Below, in pieces: positions 24,275 through 37,474 of a stretch of 64,000 nucleotides of DNA. The DNA comes from Auanema rhodensis. Lineage: Eukaryota > Nematoda > Chromadorea > Rhabditida > Rhabditidae. The translations under genes were made by a program, and so were the position numbers. The stretch covers positions 2,790,001 through 2,854,000 of the forward strand of contig OZ059896.1 of the NCBI GenBank assembly GCA_964057225.1, in the 5' to 3' direction. The stretch's first letter is position 1. Every line of letters begins with the position of its first letter. Below the pieces are notes generated by a model that saw only the letters and a list, made by a program, of their open reading frames with translations, did no database searches and had not been told where the DNA came from.

Positions 24275-27200
24275 AAAGTCATGGTTACCATGCACCAATA
24301 TCAATAAAAATTTGTTTTTAGACTAATATGGACATGGGGAATCTAATTTTGAAAATCGCATCTCTTTATCTTTCACGTGAAGCGAGTTACATACCAAGTG
24401 CACATCACGTGTACATTTAATTAGCATAAATTAAAGTTCACGTAAATTTCAAAGTCATGGTTACCATGAACCAATATCAATAAAAATTTGTTTTTAGACT
24501 AATATGGACATGGGGAATCTAATTTTGAAAACCGCATCTCTTTATCTTTCACGTGAAGCGAGTTACATATAAAGTGCACATCACGTGTACATTTAATTAG
24601 CATAAATTAAAGTTCACGTAAATTTCAAAGTCATGGTTACCATGCACCAATATTAATAAAAATTTGTTTTTAGATTAATATGGACATGGGGAATCTAATT
24701 TTGAAAACCGCATCTCTTTATCTTTCACGTGAAGCGAGTTACATACCAAGTGCACATCACGTGTACACTTAATTAGCATAAATTAAAGTTCACGTAAATT
24801 TCAAAGTCATGGTTACCATGCACCAATATCAATAAAAATTGGTTTTTAGATTAATATGGACATGGGGAATCTAATTTTGAAAACCGCATCTCTTTATCTT
24901 TCACGTGAAGCGAGTTACATACCAAGTGCACATCACGTGTACACTTAATTAGCATAAATTAAAGTTCACGTAAATTTCAAAGTCATGGTTACCATGCACC
25001 AATATCAATAAAAATTGGTTTTTAGACTAATATGGACATGGGGAATCTAATTTTGAAAACCGCATCTCTTTATCTTTCACGTGAAGCGAGTTACATACCT
25101 AGTGCACATCACGTGTACATTTAATTAGCATAAATTAAAGTTCACGTAAATTTCAAAGACATGGTTACCATGAACCAATATCAATAAAAATTTGTTTTTA
25201 AACTAATATGGACATGGGGAATCTAATTTTGAAAACCGCATCTCTTTATCTTTCACGTGAAGCGAGTTACATATAAAGTGCACATCACGTGTACATTTAA
25301 TTAGCATAAATTAAAGTTCACGTAAATTTCAAAGTCATGGTTACCATGCACCAATATTAATAAAAATTTGTTTTTAGATTAATATGGACATGGGGAATCT
25401 AATTTTGAAAACCGCATCTCTTTATCTTTCACGTGAAGCGAGTTACATACCAAGTGCACATCACGTGTACACTTAATTAGCATAAATTAAAGTTCACGTA
25501 AATTTCAAAGTCATGGTTACCATGCACCAATATCAATAAAAATTGGTTTTTAGACTAATATGGACATGGGGAATCTAATTTTGAAAACCGCATCTCTTTA
25601 TCTTTCACGTGAAGCGAGTTACATACCTAGTGCACATCACGTGTACATTTAATTAGCATAAATTAAAGTTCACGTAAATTTCAAAGACATGGTTACCATG
25701 AACCAATATCAATAAAAATTTGTTTTTAAACTAATATGGACATGGGGAATCTAATTTTGAAAACCGCATCTCTTTATCTTTCACGTGAAGCGAGTTACAT
25801 ACCTAGTGCACATCACGTGTACATTTAATTAGCATAAATTAAAGTTCACGTAAATTTCAAAGTCATGGTTACCATGAACCAATATCAATAAAAATTTGTT
25901 TTTAAACTAATATGGACATGGGGAATCTAATTTTGAAAACCGCATCTCTTTATCTTTCACGTGAAGCGAGTTACATACCTAGTGCACATCACGTGTACAT
26001 TTAATTAGCATAAATTAAAGTTCACGTAAATTTCAAAGTCATGGTTACCATGCACCAATATTAATAAAAATTTGTTTTTAAACTAATATGGACATGGGGA
26101 ATCTAATTTTGAAAACCGCATCTCTTTATCTTTCACGTGAAGCGAGTTACATACGAAGTGCACATCACGTGTACACTTAATTAGCATAAATTAAAGTTCA
26201 CGTAAATTTCAAAGTCATGGTTACCATGCACCAATATCAATAAAAATTTGTTTTTAGACTAATATGGACATGGGGAATCTAATTTTGAAAATCGCATCTC
26301 TTTATCTTTCACGTGAAGCGAGTTACATACCAAGTGCACATCACGTGTACATTTAATTAGCATAAATTAAAGTTCACGTAAATTTCAAAGTCATGGTTAC
26401 CATGAACCAATATCAATAAAAATTTGTTTTTAGACTAATATGGACATGGGGAATCTAATTTTGAAAACCGCATCTCTTTATCTTTCACGTGAAGCGAGTT
26501 ACATATAAAGTGCACATCACGTGTACATTTAATTAGCATAAATTAAAGTTCACGTAAATTTCAAAGTCATGGTTACCATGCACCAATATTAATAAAAATT
26601 TGTTTTTAGATTAATATGGACATGGGGAATCTAATTTTGAAAACCGCATCTCTTTATCTTTCACGTGAAGCAAGTTACATACCAAGTGCACATCACGTGT
26701 ACACTTAATTAGCATAAATTAAAGTTCACGTAAATTTCAAAGTCATGGTTACCATGCACCAATATCAATAAAAATTGGTTTTTAGACTAATATGGACATG
26801 GGGAATCTAATTTTGAAAACCGCATCTCTTTATCTTTCACGTGAAGCGAGTTACATACCTAGTGCACATCACGTGTACATTTAATTAGCATAAATTAAAG
26901 TTCACGTAAATTTCAAAGACATGGTTACCATGAACCAATATCAATAAAAATTTGTTTTTAAACTAATATGGACATGGGGAATCTAATTTTGAAAACCGCA
27001 TCTCTTTATCTTTCACGTGAAGCGAGTTACATACCTAGTGCACATCACGTGTACATTTAATTAGCATAAATTAAAGTTCACGTAAATTTCAAAGTCATGG
27101 TTACCATGAACCAATATCAATAAAAATTTGTTTTTAAACTAATATGGACATGGGGAATCTAATTTTGAAAACCGCATCTCTTTATCTTTCACGTGAAGCG

Positions 27201-29026
27201 AGTTACATACCTAGTGCACATCACGTGTACATTTAATTAGCATAAATTAAAGTTCACGTAAATTTCAAAGTCATGGTTACCATGCACCAATATCAATAAA
27301 AATTTGTTTTTAAACTAATATGGACATGGGGAATCTAATTTTGAAAACCGTATCTCTTTATCTTTCACGTGAAGCGAGTTACATACCAAGTGCACATCAC
27401 GTGTACATTTAATTAGCATAAATTAAAGTTCACGTAAATTTCAAAGTCATGGTTACCATGCACCAATATTAATAAAAATTTGTTTTTAGATTAATATGGA
27501 CATGGGGAATCTAATTTTGAAAACCGCATCTCTTTATCTTTCACGTGAAGCGAGTTACATATAAAGTGCACATCACGTGTACATTTAATTAGCATAAATT
27601 AAAGTTCACGTAAATTTCAAAGTCATGGTTACCATGCACCAATATTAATAAAAATTTGTTTTTAGATTAATATGGACATGGGGAATCTAATTTTGAAAAC
27701 CGCATCTCTTTATCTTTCACGTGAAGCAAGTTACATACCAAGTGCACATCACGTGTACACTTAATTAGCATAAATTAAAGTTCACGTAAATTTCAAAGTC
27801 ATGGTTACCATGCACCAATATCAATAAAAATTGGTTTTTAGACTAATATGGACATGGGGAATCTAATTTTGAAAACCGCATCTCTTTATCTTTCACGTGA
27901 AGCGAGTTACATACCTAGTGCACATCACGTGTACATTTAATTAGCATAAATTAAAGTTCACGTAAATTTCAAAGACATGGTTACCATGAACCAATATCAA
28001 TAAAAATTTGTTTTTAAACTAATATGGACATGGGGAATCTAATTTTGAAAACCGCATCTCTTTATCTTTCACGTGAAGCGAGTTACATACCTAGTGCACA
28101 TCACGTGTACATTTAATTAGCATAAATTAAAGTTCACGTAAATTTCAAAGTCATGGTTACCATGAACCAATATCAATAAAAATTTGTTTTTAAACTAATA
28201 TGGACATGGGGAATCTAATTTTGAAAACCGCATCTCTTTATCTTTCACGTGAAGCGAGTTACATACCTAGTGCACATCACGTGTACATTTAATTAGCATA
28301 AATTAAAGTTCACGTAAATTTCAAAGTCATGGTTACCATGCACCAATATCAATAAAAATTTGTTTTTAAACTAATATGGACATGGGGAATCTAATTTTGA
28401 AAACCGTATCTCTTTATCTTTCACGTGAAGCGAGTTACATACCTAGTGCACATCACGTGTACATTTAATTAGCATAAATTAAAGTTCACGTAAATTTCAA
28501 AGTCATGGTTACCATGAACCAATATCAATAAAAATTTGTTTTTAAACTAATATGGACATGAGGAATCTAATTTTGAAAACCGCATCTCTTTATCTTTCAC
28601 GTGAAGCGAGTTACATACCTAGTGCACATCACGTGTACATTTAATTAGCATAAATTAAAGTTCACGTAAATTTCAAAGTCATGGTTACCATGAACCAATA
28701 TCAATAAAAATTTGTTTTTAGACTAATATGGACATGGGGAATCTAATTTTGAAAACCGCATCTCTTTATCTTTCACGTGAAGCGAGTTACATACCAAGTG
28801 CACATCACGTGTACATTTAATTAGCATAAATTAAAGTTCACGTAAATTTCAAAGTCATGGTTACCATGAACCAATATCAATAAAAATTTGTTTTTAGACT
28901 AATATGGACATGGGGAATCTAATTTTGAAAACCGCATCTCTTTATCTTTCACGTGAAGCGAGTTACATACCTAGTGCACATCACGTGTACATTTAATTAG
29001 CATAAATTAAAGTTCACGTAAATTTC
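24275..29026. repeat. E-H-A-A containing subarray (monomers 139-165)
   Basis: A four-monomer core of E, H with cctag, A with 5a, and A starts at 25,331, 26,563 and 27,619, spacings of seven and six monomers. The last two copies share a rare gcaagtt (G to A at position 110) at 26,671 and 27,727 and are each followed by a T unit. Other members are chimeras: 39g with 49t at 24,803, 5a/47a with ataaag at 25,155, 28t with 47a and acgaag at 26,035, and E with ataaag at 27,443. The segment ends with T, B and two P-like units. Confidence 0.75.
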
Positions 29027-32000
29027 AAAGTCATGGTTACCATGAACCAATATCAATAAAAATTTGTTTTTAGACTAATATGGACATGGGGAATCTAATT
29101 TTGAAAACCGCATCTCTTTATCTTTCACGTGAAGCGAGTTACATATAAAGTGCACATCACGTGTACATTTAATTAGCATAAATTAAAGTTCACGTAAATT
29201 TCAAAGTCATGGTTACCATGCACCAATATCAATAAAAATTTGTTTTTAGACTAATATGGACATGGGGAATCTAATTTTGAAAATCGCATCTCTTTATCTT
29301 TCACGTGAAGCGAGTTACATACCAAGTGCACATCACGTGTACATTTAATTAGCATAAATTAAAGTTCACGTAAATTTCAAAGTCATGGTTACCATGAACC
29401 AATATCAATAAAAATTTGTTATTAGACTAATATGGACATGGGGAATCTAATTTTGAAAACCGCATCTCTTTATCTTTCACGTGAAGCGAGTTACATATAA
29501 AGTGCACATCACGTGTACATTTAATTAGCATAAATTAAAGTTCACGTAAATTTCAAAGTCATGGTTACCATGCACCAATATTAATAAAAATTTGTTTTTA
29601 GATTAATATGGACATGGGGAATCTAATTTTGAAAACCGCATCTCTTTATCTTTCACGTGAAGCGAGTTACATACCAAGTGCACATCACGTGTACACTTAA
29701 TTAGCATAAATTAAAGTTCACGTAAATTTCAAAGTCATGGTTACCATGCACCAATATCAATAAAAATTTGTTTTTAGACTAATTTGAACATGGGGAATCT
29801 AATTTTGAAAACCGCATCTCTTTATCTTTCACATGAAGCGAGTTACATACCAAGTGCACATCACGTGTACATTTAATTAGCATAAATTAAAGTTCACGTA
29901 AATTTCAAAGTCATGGTTACCATGAACCAATATCAATAAAAATTTGTTTTTAGACTAATATGGACATGGGGAATCTAATTTTGGAAACCGCATCTCTTTA
30001 TTTTTCACGTGAAGCGAGTTACATACCAAGTGCACATCACGTGTACATTTAATTAGCATAAATTAAAGTTCACGTAAATTTCAAAGTCATGGTTACCATG
30101 CACCAATATCAATAAAAATTTGTTTTTAGACTAATATGGACATGGGGAATCTAATTTTGAAAACCGCATCTCTTTATCTTTCACGTGAAGCGAGTTACAT
30201 ACCTAGTGCACATCACGTGTACATTTAATTAGCATAAATTAAAGTTCACGTAAATTTCAAAGTCATGGTTACCATGAACCAATATCAATAAAAATTTGTT
30301 TTTAGACTAATATGGACATGGGGAATCTAATTTTGAAAACCGCATCTCTTTATCTTTCACGTGAAGCGAGTTACATATAAAGTGCACATCACGTGTACAT
30401 TTAATTAGCATAAATTAAAGTTCACGTAAATTTCAAAGTCATGGTTACCATGCACCAATATCAATAAAAATTTGTTTTTAGACTAATATGGACATGGGGA
30501 ATCTAATTTTGAAAATCGCATCTCTTTATCTTTCACGTGAAGCGAGTTACATACCAAGTGCACATCACGTGTACATTTAATTAGCATAAATTAAAGTTCA
30601 CGTAAATTTCAAAGTCATGGTTACCATGAACCAATATCAATAAAAATTTGTTATTAGACTAATATGGACATGGGGAATCTAATTTTGAAAACCGCATCTC
30701 TTTATCTTTCACGTGAAGCGAGTTACATATAAAGTGCACATCACGTGTACATTTAATTAGCATAAATTAAAGTTCACGTAAATTTCAAAGTCATGGTTAC
30801 CATGCACCAATATTAATAAAAATTTGTTTTTAGATTAATATGGACATGGGGAATCTAATTTTGAAAACCGCATCTCTTTATCTTTCACGTGAAGCGAGTT
30901 ACATACCAAGTGCACATCACGTGTACACTTAATTAGCATAAATTAAAGTTCACGTAAATTTCAAAGTCATGGTTACCATGCACCAATATCAATAAAAATT
31001 TGTTTTTAGACTAATTTGAACATGGGGAATCTAATTTTGAAAACCGCATCTCTTTATCTTTCACGTGAAGCGAGTTACATACCAAGTGCACATCACGTGT
31101 ACATTTAATTAGCATAAATTAAAGTTCACGTAAATTTCAAAGTCATGGTTACCATGAACCAATATCAATAAAAATTTGTTTTTAGACTAATATGGACATG
31201 GGGAATCTAATTTTGGAAACCGCATCTCTTTATTTTTCACGTGAAGCGAGTTACATACCAAGTGCACATCACGTGTACATTTAATTAGCATAAATTAAAG
31301 TTCACGTAAATTTCAAAGTCATGGTTACCATGCACCAATATCAATAAAAATTTGTTTTTAGACTAATATGGACATGGGGAATCTAATTTTAAAAATCGCA
31401 TCTCTTTATCTTTCACGTGAAGCGAGTTACATACCAAGTGCACATCACGTGTACATTTAATTAGCATAAATTAAAGTTCACGTAAATTTCAAAGTCATGG
31501 TTACCATGAACCAATATCAATAAAAATTTGTTTTTAGACTAATATGGACATGGGGAATCTAATTTTGAAAACCGCATCTCTTTATCTTTCACGTGAAGCG
31601 AGTTACATATAAAGTGCACATCACGTGTACATTTAATTAGCATAAATTAAAGTTCACGTAAATTTCAAAGTCATGGTTACCATGCACCAATATCAATAAA
31701 AATTTGTTTTTAGACTAATATGGACATGGGGAATCTAATTTTGAAAATCGCATCTCTTTATCTTTCACGTGAAGCGAGTTACATACCAAGTGCACATCAC
31801 GTGTACATTTAATTAGCATAAATTAAAGTTCACGTAAATTTCAAAGTCATGGTTACCATGAACCAATATCAATAAAAATTTGTTATTAGACTAATATGGA
31901 CATGGGGAATCTAATTTTGAAAACCGCATCTCTTTATCTTTCACGTGAAGCGAGTTACATATAAAGTGCACATCACGTGTACATTTAATTAGCATAAATT

Positions 32001-32722
32001 AAAGTTCACGTAAATTTCAAAGTCATGGTTACCATGCACCAATATTAATAAAAATTTGTTTTTAGATTAATATGGACATGGGGAATCTAATTTTGAAAAC
32101 CGCATCTCTTTATCTTTCACGTGAAGCGAGTTACATACCAAGTGCACATCACGTGTACACTTAATTAGCATAAATTAAAGTTCACGTAAATTTCAAAGTC
32201 ATGGTTACCATGCACCAATATCAATAAAAATTTGTTTTTAGACTAATTTGAACATGGGGAATCTAATTTTGAAAACCGCATCTCTTTATCTTTCACGTGA
32301 AGCGAGTTACATACCAAGTGCACATCACGTGTACATTTAATTAGCATAAATTAAAGTTCACGTAAATTTCAAAGTCATGGTTACCATGAACCAATATCAA
32401 TAAAAATTTGTTTTTAGACTAATATGGACATGGGGAATCTAATTTTGGAAACCGCATCTCTTTATTTTTCACGTGAAGCGAGTTACATACCAAGTGCACA
32501 TCACGTGTACATTTAATTAGCATAAATTAAAGTTCACGTAAATTTCAAAGTCATGGTTACCATGCACCAATATCAATAAAAATTTGTTTTTAGACTAATA
32601 TGGACATGGGGAATCTAATTTTAAAAATCGCATCTCTTTATCTTTCACGTGAAGCGAGTTACATACCAAGTGCACATCACGTGTACATTTAATTAGCATA
32701 AATTAAAGTTCACGTAAATTTC
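29027..32722. repeat. Three tandem copies of a 7-monomer (1,232 bp) block S-D-S-E-F-G-D
   Basis: Copies start at 29,027, 30,259 and 31,491. The third monomer of each carries a private ttattaga change at 29,421, 30,653 and 31,885, exactly 1,232 bp apart. In copies two and three the seventh unit is D with ttttaaaaatcg near 31,390 and 32,622. In copy one the seventh unit (30,083) is instead a 19c/47g unit with cctag. Copies two and three are therefore closest to each other. This is the cleanest local 7-monomer HOR in the window. Confidence 0.92.
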
Positions 32723-35700
32723 AAAGTCATGGTTACCATGAACCAATATCAATAAAAATTTGTTTTTAGACTAATATGGACATGGGGAATCTAATTTTGA
32801 AAACCGCATCTCTTTATCTTTCACGTGAAGCGAGTTACATATAAAGTGCACATCACGTGTACATTTAATTAGCATAAATTAAAGTTCACGTAAATTTCAA
32901 AGTCATGGTTACCATGCACCAATATTAATAAAAATTTGTTTTTAGATTAATATGGACATGGGGAATCTAATTTTGAAAACCGCATCTCTTTATCTTTCAC
33001 GTGAAGCGAGTTACATACCAAGTGCACATCACGTGTACACTTAATTAGCATAAATTAAAGTTCACGTAAATTTCAAAGTCATGGTTACCATGCACCAATA
33101 TCAATAAAAATTGGTTTTTAGACTAATATGGACATGGGGAATCTAATTTTGAAAACCGCATCTCTTTATCTTTCACGTGAAGCGAGTTACATACCAAGTG
33201 CACATCACGTGTACATTTAATTAGCATAAATTAAAGTTCACGTAAATTTCAAAGTCATGGTTACCATGCACCAATATCAATAAAAATTCGTTTTTAGACT
33301 AATTTGGACATGGGGAATCTAATTTTGAAAACCGCATCTCTTTATCTTTCACGTGAAGCGAGTTACATACCGAGTGCACATCACGTGTACATTTAATTAG
33401 CATAAATTAAAGTTCACGTAAATTTCAAAGTCATGGTTACCATGCACCAATATCAATAAAAATTTGTTTTTAGACTAATATGGACATGGGGAATCTAATT
33501 TTGAAAATCGCATCTCTTTATCTTTCACGTGAAGCGAGTTACATACCAAGTGCACATCACGTGTACACTTAATTAGCATAAATTAAAGTTCACGTAAATT
33601 TCAAAGTCATGGTTACCATGCACCAATATCAATAAAAATTTGTTTTTAGACTAATTTGAACATGGGGAATCTAATTTTGAAAACCGCATCTCTTTATCTT
33701 TCACGTGAAGCGAGTTACATACCAAGTGCACATCACGTGTACATTTAATTAGCATAAATTAAAGTTCACGTAAATTTCAAAGTCATGGTTACCATGAACC
33801 AATATCAATAAAAATTTGTTTTTAGACTAATATGGACATGGGGAATCTAATTTTGGAAACCGCATCTCTTTATTTTTCACGTGAAGCGAGTTACATACCA
33901 AGTGCACATCACGTGTACATTTAATTAGCATAAATTAAAGTTCACGTAAATTTCAAAGTCATGGTTACCATGCACCAATATCAATAAAAATTTGTTTTTA
34001 GACTAATATGGACATGGGGAATCTAATTTTGAAAATCGCATCTCTTTTTCTTTCACGTGAAGCGAGTTACATACCAAGTGCACATCACGTGTACATTTAA
34101 TTAGCATAAATTAAAGTTCACGTAAATTTCAAAGTCATGGTTACCATGAACCAATATCAATAAAAATTTGTTTTTAGACTAATATGGACATGGGGAATCT
34201 AATTTTGAAAACCGCATCTCTTTATCTTTCACGTGAAGCGAGTTACATATAAAGTGCACATCACGTGTACATTTAATTAGCATAAATTAAAGTTCACGTA
34301 AATTTCAAAGTCATGGTTACCATGCACCAATATTAATAAAAATTTGTTTTTAGATTAATATGGACATGGGGAATCTAATTTTGAAAACCGCATCTCTTTA
34401 TCTTTCACGTGAAGCGAGTTACATACCAAGTGCACATCACGTGTACACTTAATTAGCATAAATTAAAGTTCACGTAAATTTCAAAGTCATGGTTACCATG
34501 CACCAATATCAATAAAAACTGGTTTTTAGACTAATATGGACATGGGGAATCTAATTTTGAAAACCGCATCTCTTTATCTTTCACGTGAAGCGAGTTACAT
34601 ACCAAGTGCACATCACGTGTACATTTAATTAGCATAAATTAAAGTTCACGTAAATTTCAAAGTCATGGTTACCATGCACCAATATCAATAAAAATTCGTT
34701 TTTAGACTAATTTGGACATGGGGAATCTAATTTTGAAAACCGCATCTCTTTATCTTTCACGTGAAGCGAGTTACATACCGAGTGCACATCACGTGTACAT
34801 TTAATTAGCATAAATTAAAGTTCACGTAAATTTCAAAGTCATGGTTACCATGAACCAATATCAATAAAAATTTGTTTTTAGACTAATATGGACATGGGGA
34901 ATCTAATTTTGGAAACCGCATCTCTTTATTTTTCACGTGAAGCGAGTTACATACCAAGTGCACATCACGTGTACATTTAATTAGCATAAATTAAAGTTCA
35001 CGTAAATTTCAAAGTCATGGTTACCATGCACCAATATCAATAAAAATTTGTTTTTAGACTAATATGGACATGGGGAATCTAATTTTGAAAATCGCATCTC
35101 TTTATCTTTCACGTGAAGCGAGTTACATACCAAGTGCACATCACGTGTACATTTAATTAGCATAAATTAAAGTTCACGTAAATTTCAAAGTCATGGTTAC
35201 CATGAACCAATATCAATAAAAATTTGTTTTTAGACTAATATGGACATGGGGAATCTAATTTTGAAAATCGCATCTCTTTATCTCTCACGTGAAGCGAGTT
35301 ACATATAAAGTGCACATCACGTGTACATTTAATTAGCATAAATTAAAGTTCACGTAAATTTCAAAGTCATGGTTACCATGCACCAATATTAATAAAAATT
35401 TGTTTTTAGATTAATATGGACATGGGGAATCTAATTTTGAAAACCGCATCTCTTTATCTTTCACGTGAAGCGAGTTACATACCAAGTGCACATCACGTGT
35501 ACATTTAATTAGCATAAATTAAAGTTCACGTAAATTTCAAAGTCATGGTTACCATGCACCAATATCAATAAAAATTCGTTTTTAGACTAATTTGGACATG
35601 GGGAATCTAATTTTGAAAACCGCATCTCTTTATCTTTCACGTGAAGCGAGTTACATACCGAGTGCACATCACGTGTACATTTAATTAGCATAAATTAAAG

Positions 35701-37474
35701 TTCACGTAAATTTCAAAGTCATGGTTACCATGAACCAATATCAATAAAAATTTGTTTTTAGACTAATATGGACATGGGGAATCTAATTTTGGAAACCGCA
35801 TCTCTTTATTTTTCACGTGAAGCGAGTTACATACCAAGTGCACATCACGTGTACATTTAATTAGCATAAATTAAAGTTCACGTAAATTTCAAAGTCATGG
35901 TTACCATGCACCAATATCAATAAAAATTTGTTTTTAGACTAATATGGACATGGGGAATCTAATTTTGAAAATCGCATCTCTTTATCTTTCACGTGAAGCG
36001 AGTTACATACCAAGTGCACATCACGTGTACATTTAATTAGCATAAATTAAAGTTCACGTAAATTTCAAAGTCATGGTTACCATGAACCAATATCAATAAA
36101 AATTTGTTTTTAGACTAATATGGACATGGGGAATCTAATTTTGAAAACCGCATCTCTTTATCTTTCACGTGAAGCGAGTTACATATAAAGTGCACATCAC
36201 GTGTACATTTAATTAGCATAAATTAAAGTTCACGTAAATTTCAAAGTCATGGTTACCATGCACCAATATTAATAAAAATTTGTTTTTAGATTAATATGGA
36301 CATGGGGAATCTAATTTTGAAAACCGCATCTCTTTATCTTTCACGTGAAGCGAGTTACATACCAAGTGCACATCACGTGTACACTTAATTAGCATAAATT
36401 AAAGTTCACGTAAATTTCAAAGTCATGGTTACCATGCACCAATATCAATAAAAATTGGTTTTTAGACTAATATGGACATGGGGAATCTAATTTTGAAAAC
36501 CGCATCTCTTTATCTTTCACGTGAAGCGAGTTACATACCAAGTGCACATCACGTGTACATTTAATTAGCATAAATTAAAGTTCACGTAAATTTCAAAGTC
36601 ATGGTTACCATGCACCAATATCAATAAAAATTCGTTTTTAGACTAATTTGGACATGGGGAATCTAATTTTGAAAACCGCATCTCTTTATCTTTCACGTGA
36701 AGCGAGTTACATACCGAGTGCACATCACGTGTACATTTAATTAGCATAAATTAAAGTTCACGTAAATTTCAAAGTCATGGTTACCATGAACCAATATCAA
36801 TAAAAATTTGTTTTTAGACTAATATGGACATGGGGAATCTAATTTTGAAAACCGCATCTCTTTATCTTTCACGTGAAGCGAGTTACATATAAAGTGCACA
36901 TCACGTGTACATTTAATTAGCATAAATTAAAGTTCACGTAAATTTCAAAGTCATGGTTACCATGCACCAATATTAATAAAAATTTGTTTTTAGATTAATA
37001 TGGACATGGGGAATCTAATTTTGAAAACCGCATCTCTTTATCTTTCACGTGAAGCGAGTTACATACCAAGTGCACATCACGTGTACACTTAATTAGCATA
37101 AATTAATGTTCACGTAAATTTCAAAGTCATGGTTACCATGCACCAATATCAATAAAAATTGGTTTTTAGACTAATATGGACATGGGGAATCTAATTTTGA
37201 AAACCGCATCTCTTTATCTTTCACGTGAAGCGAGTTACATACCAAGTGCACATCACGTGTACATTTAATTAGCATAAATTAAAGTTCACGTAAATTTCAA
37301 AGTCATGGTTACCATGCACCAATATCAATAAAAATTCGTTTTTAGACTAATTTGGACATGGGGAATCTAATTTTGAAAACCGCATCTCTTTATCTTTCAC
37401 GTGAAGCGAGTTACATACCGAGTGCACATCACGTGTACATTTAATTAGCATAAATTAAAGTTCACGTAAATTTC
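32723..37474. repeat. 6-monomer HOR subarray G-D-S-E-H-C, main copies (monomers 187-213)
   Basis: Starts with S-E-H-C, D, F; then G-D-S-E-H-C at 33,779-34,834; G-D-S-E-C (H missing) at 34,835-35,714; G-D-S-E-H-C at 35,715-36,770; and S-E-H-C at 36,771-37,474. C units here carry ccgag, unlike the ccaag of C units in most of the 7-24 kb region. The alternation of six- and five-monomer copies shows repeated loss or gain of the H unit. Confidence 0.85.
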
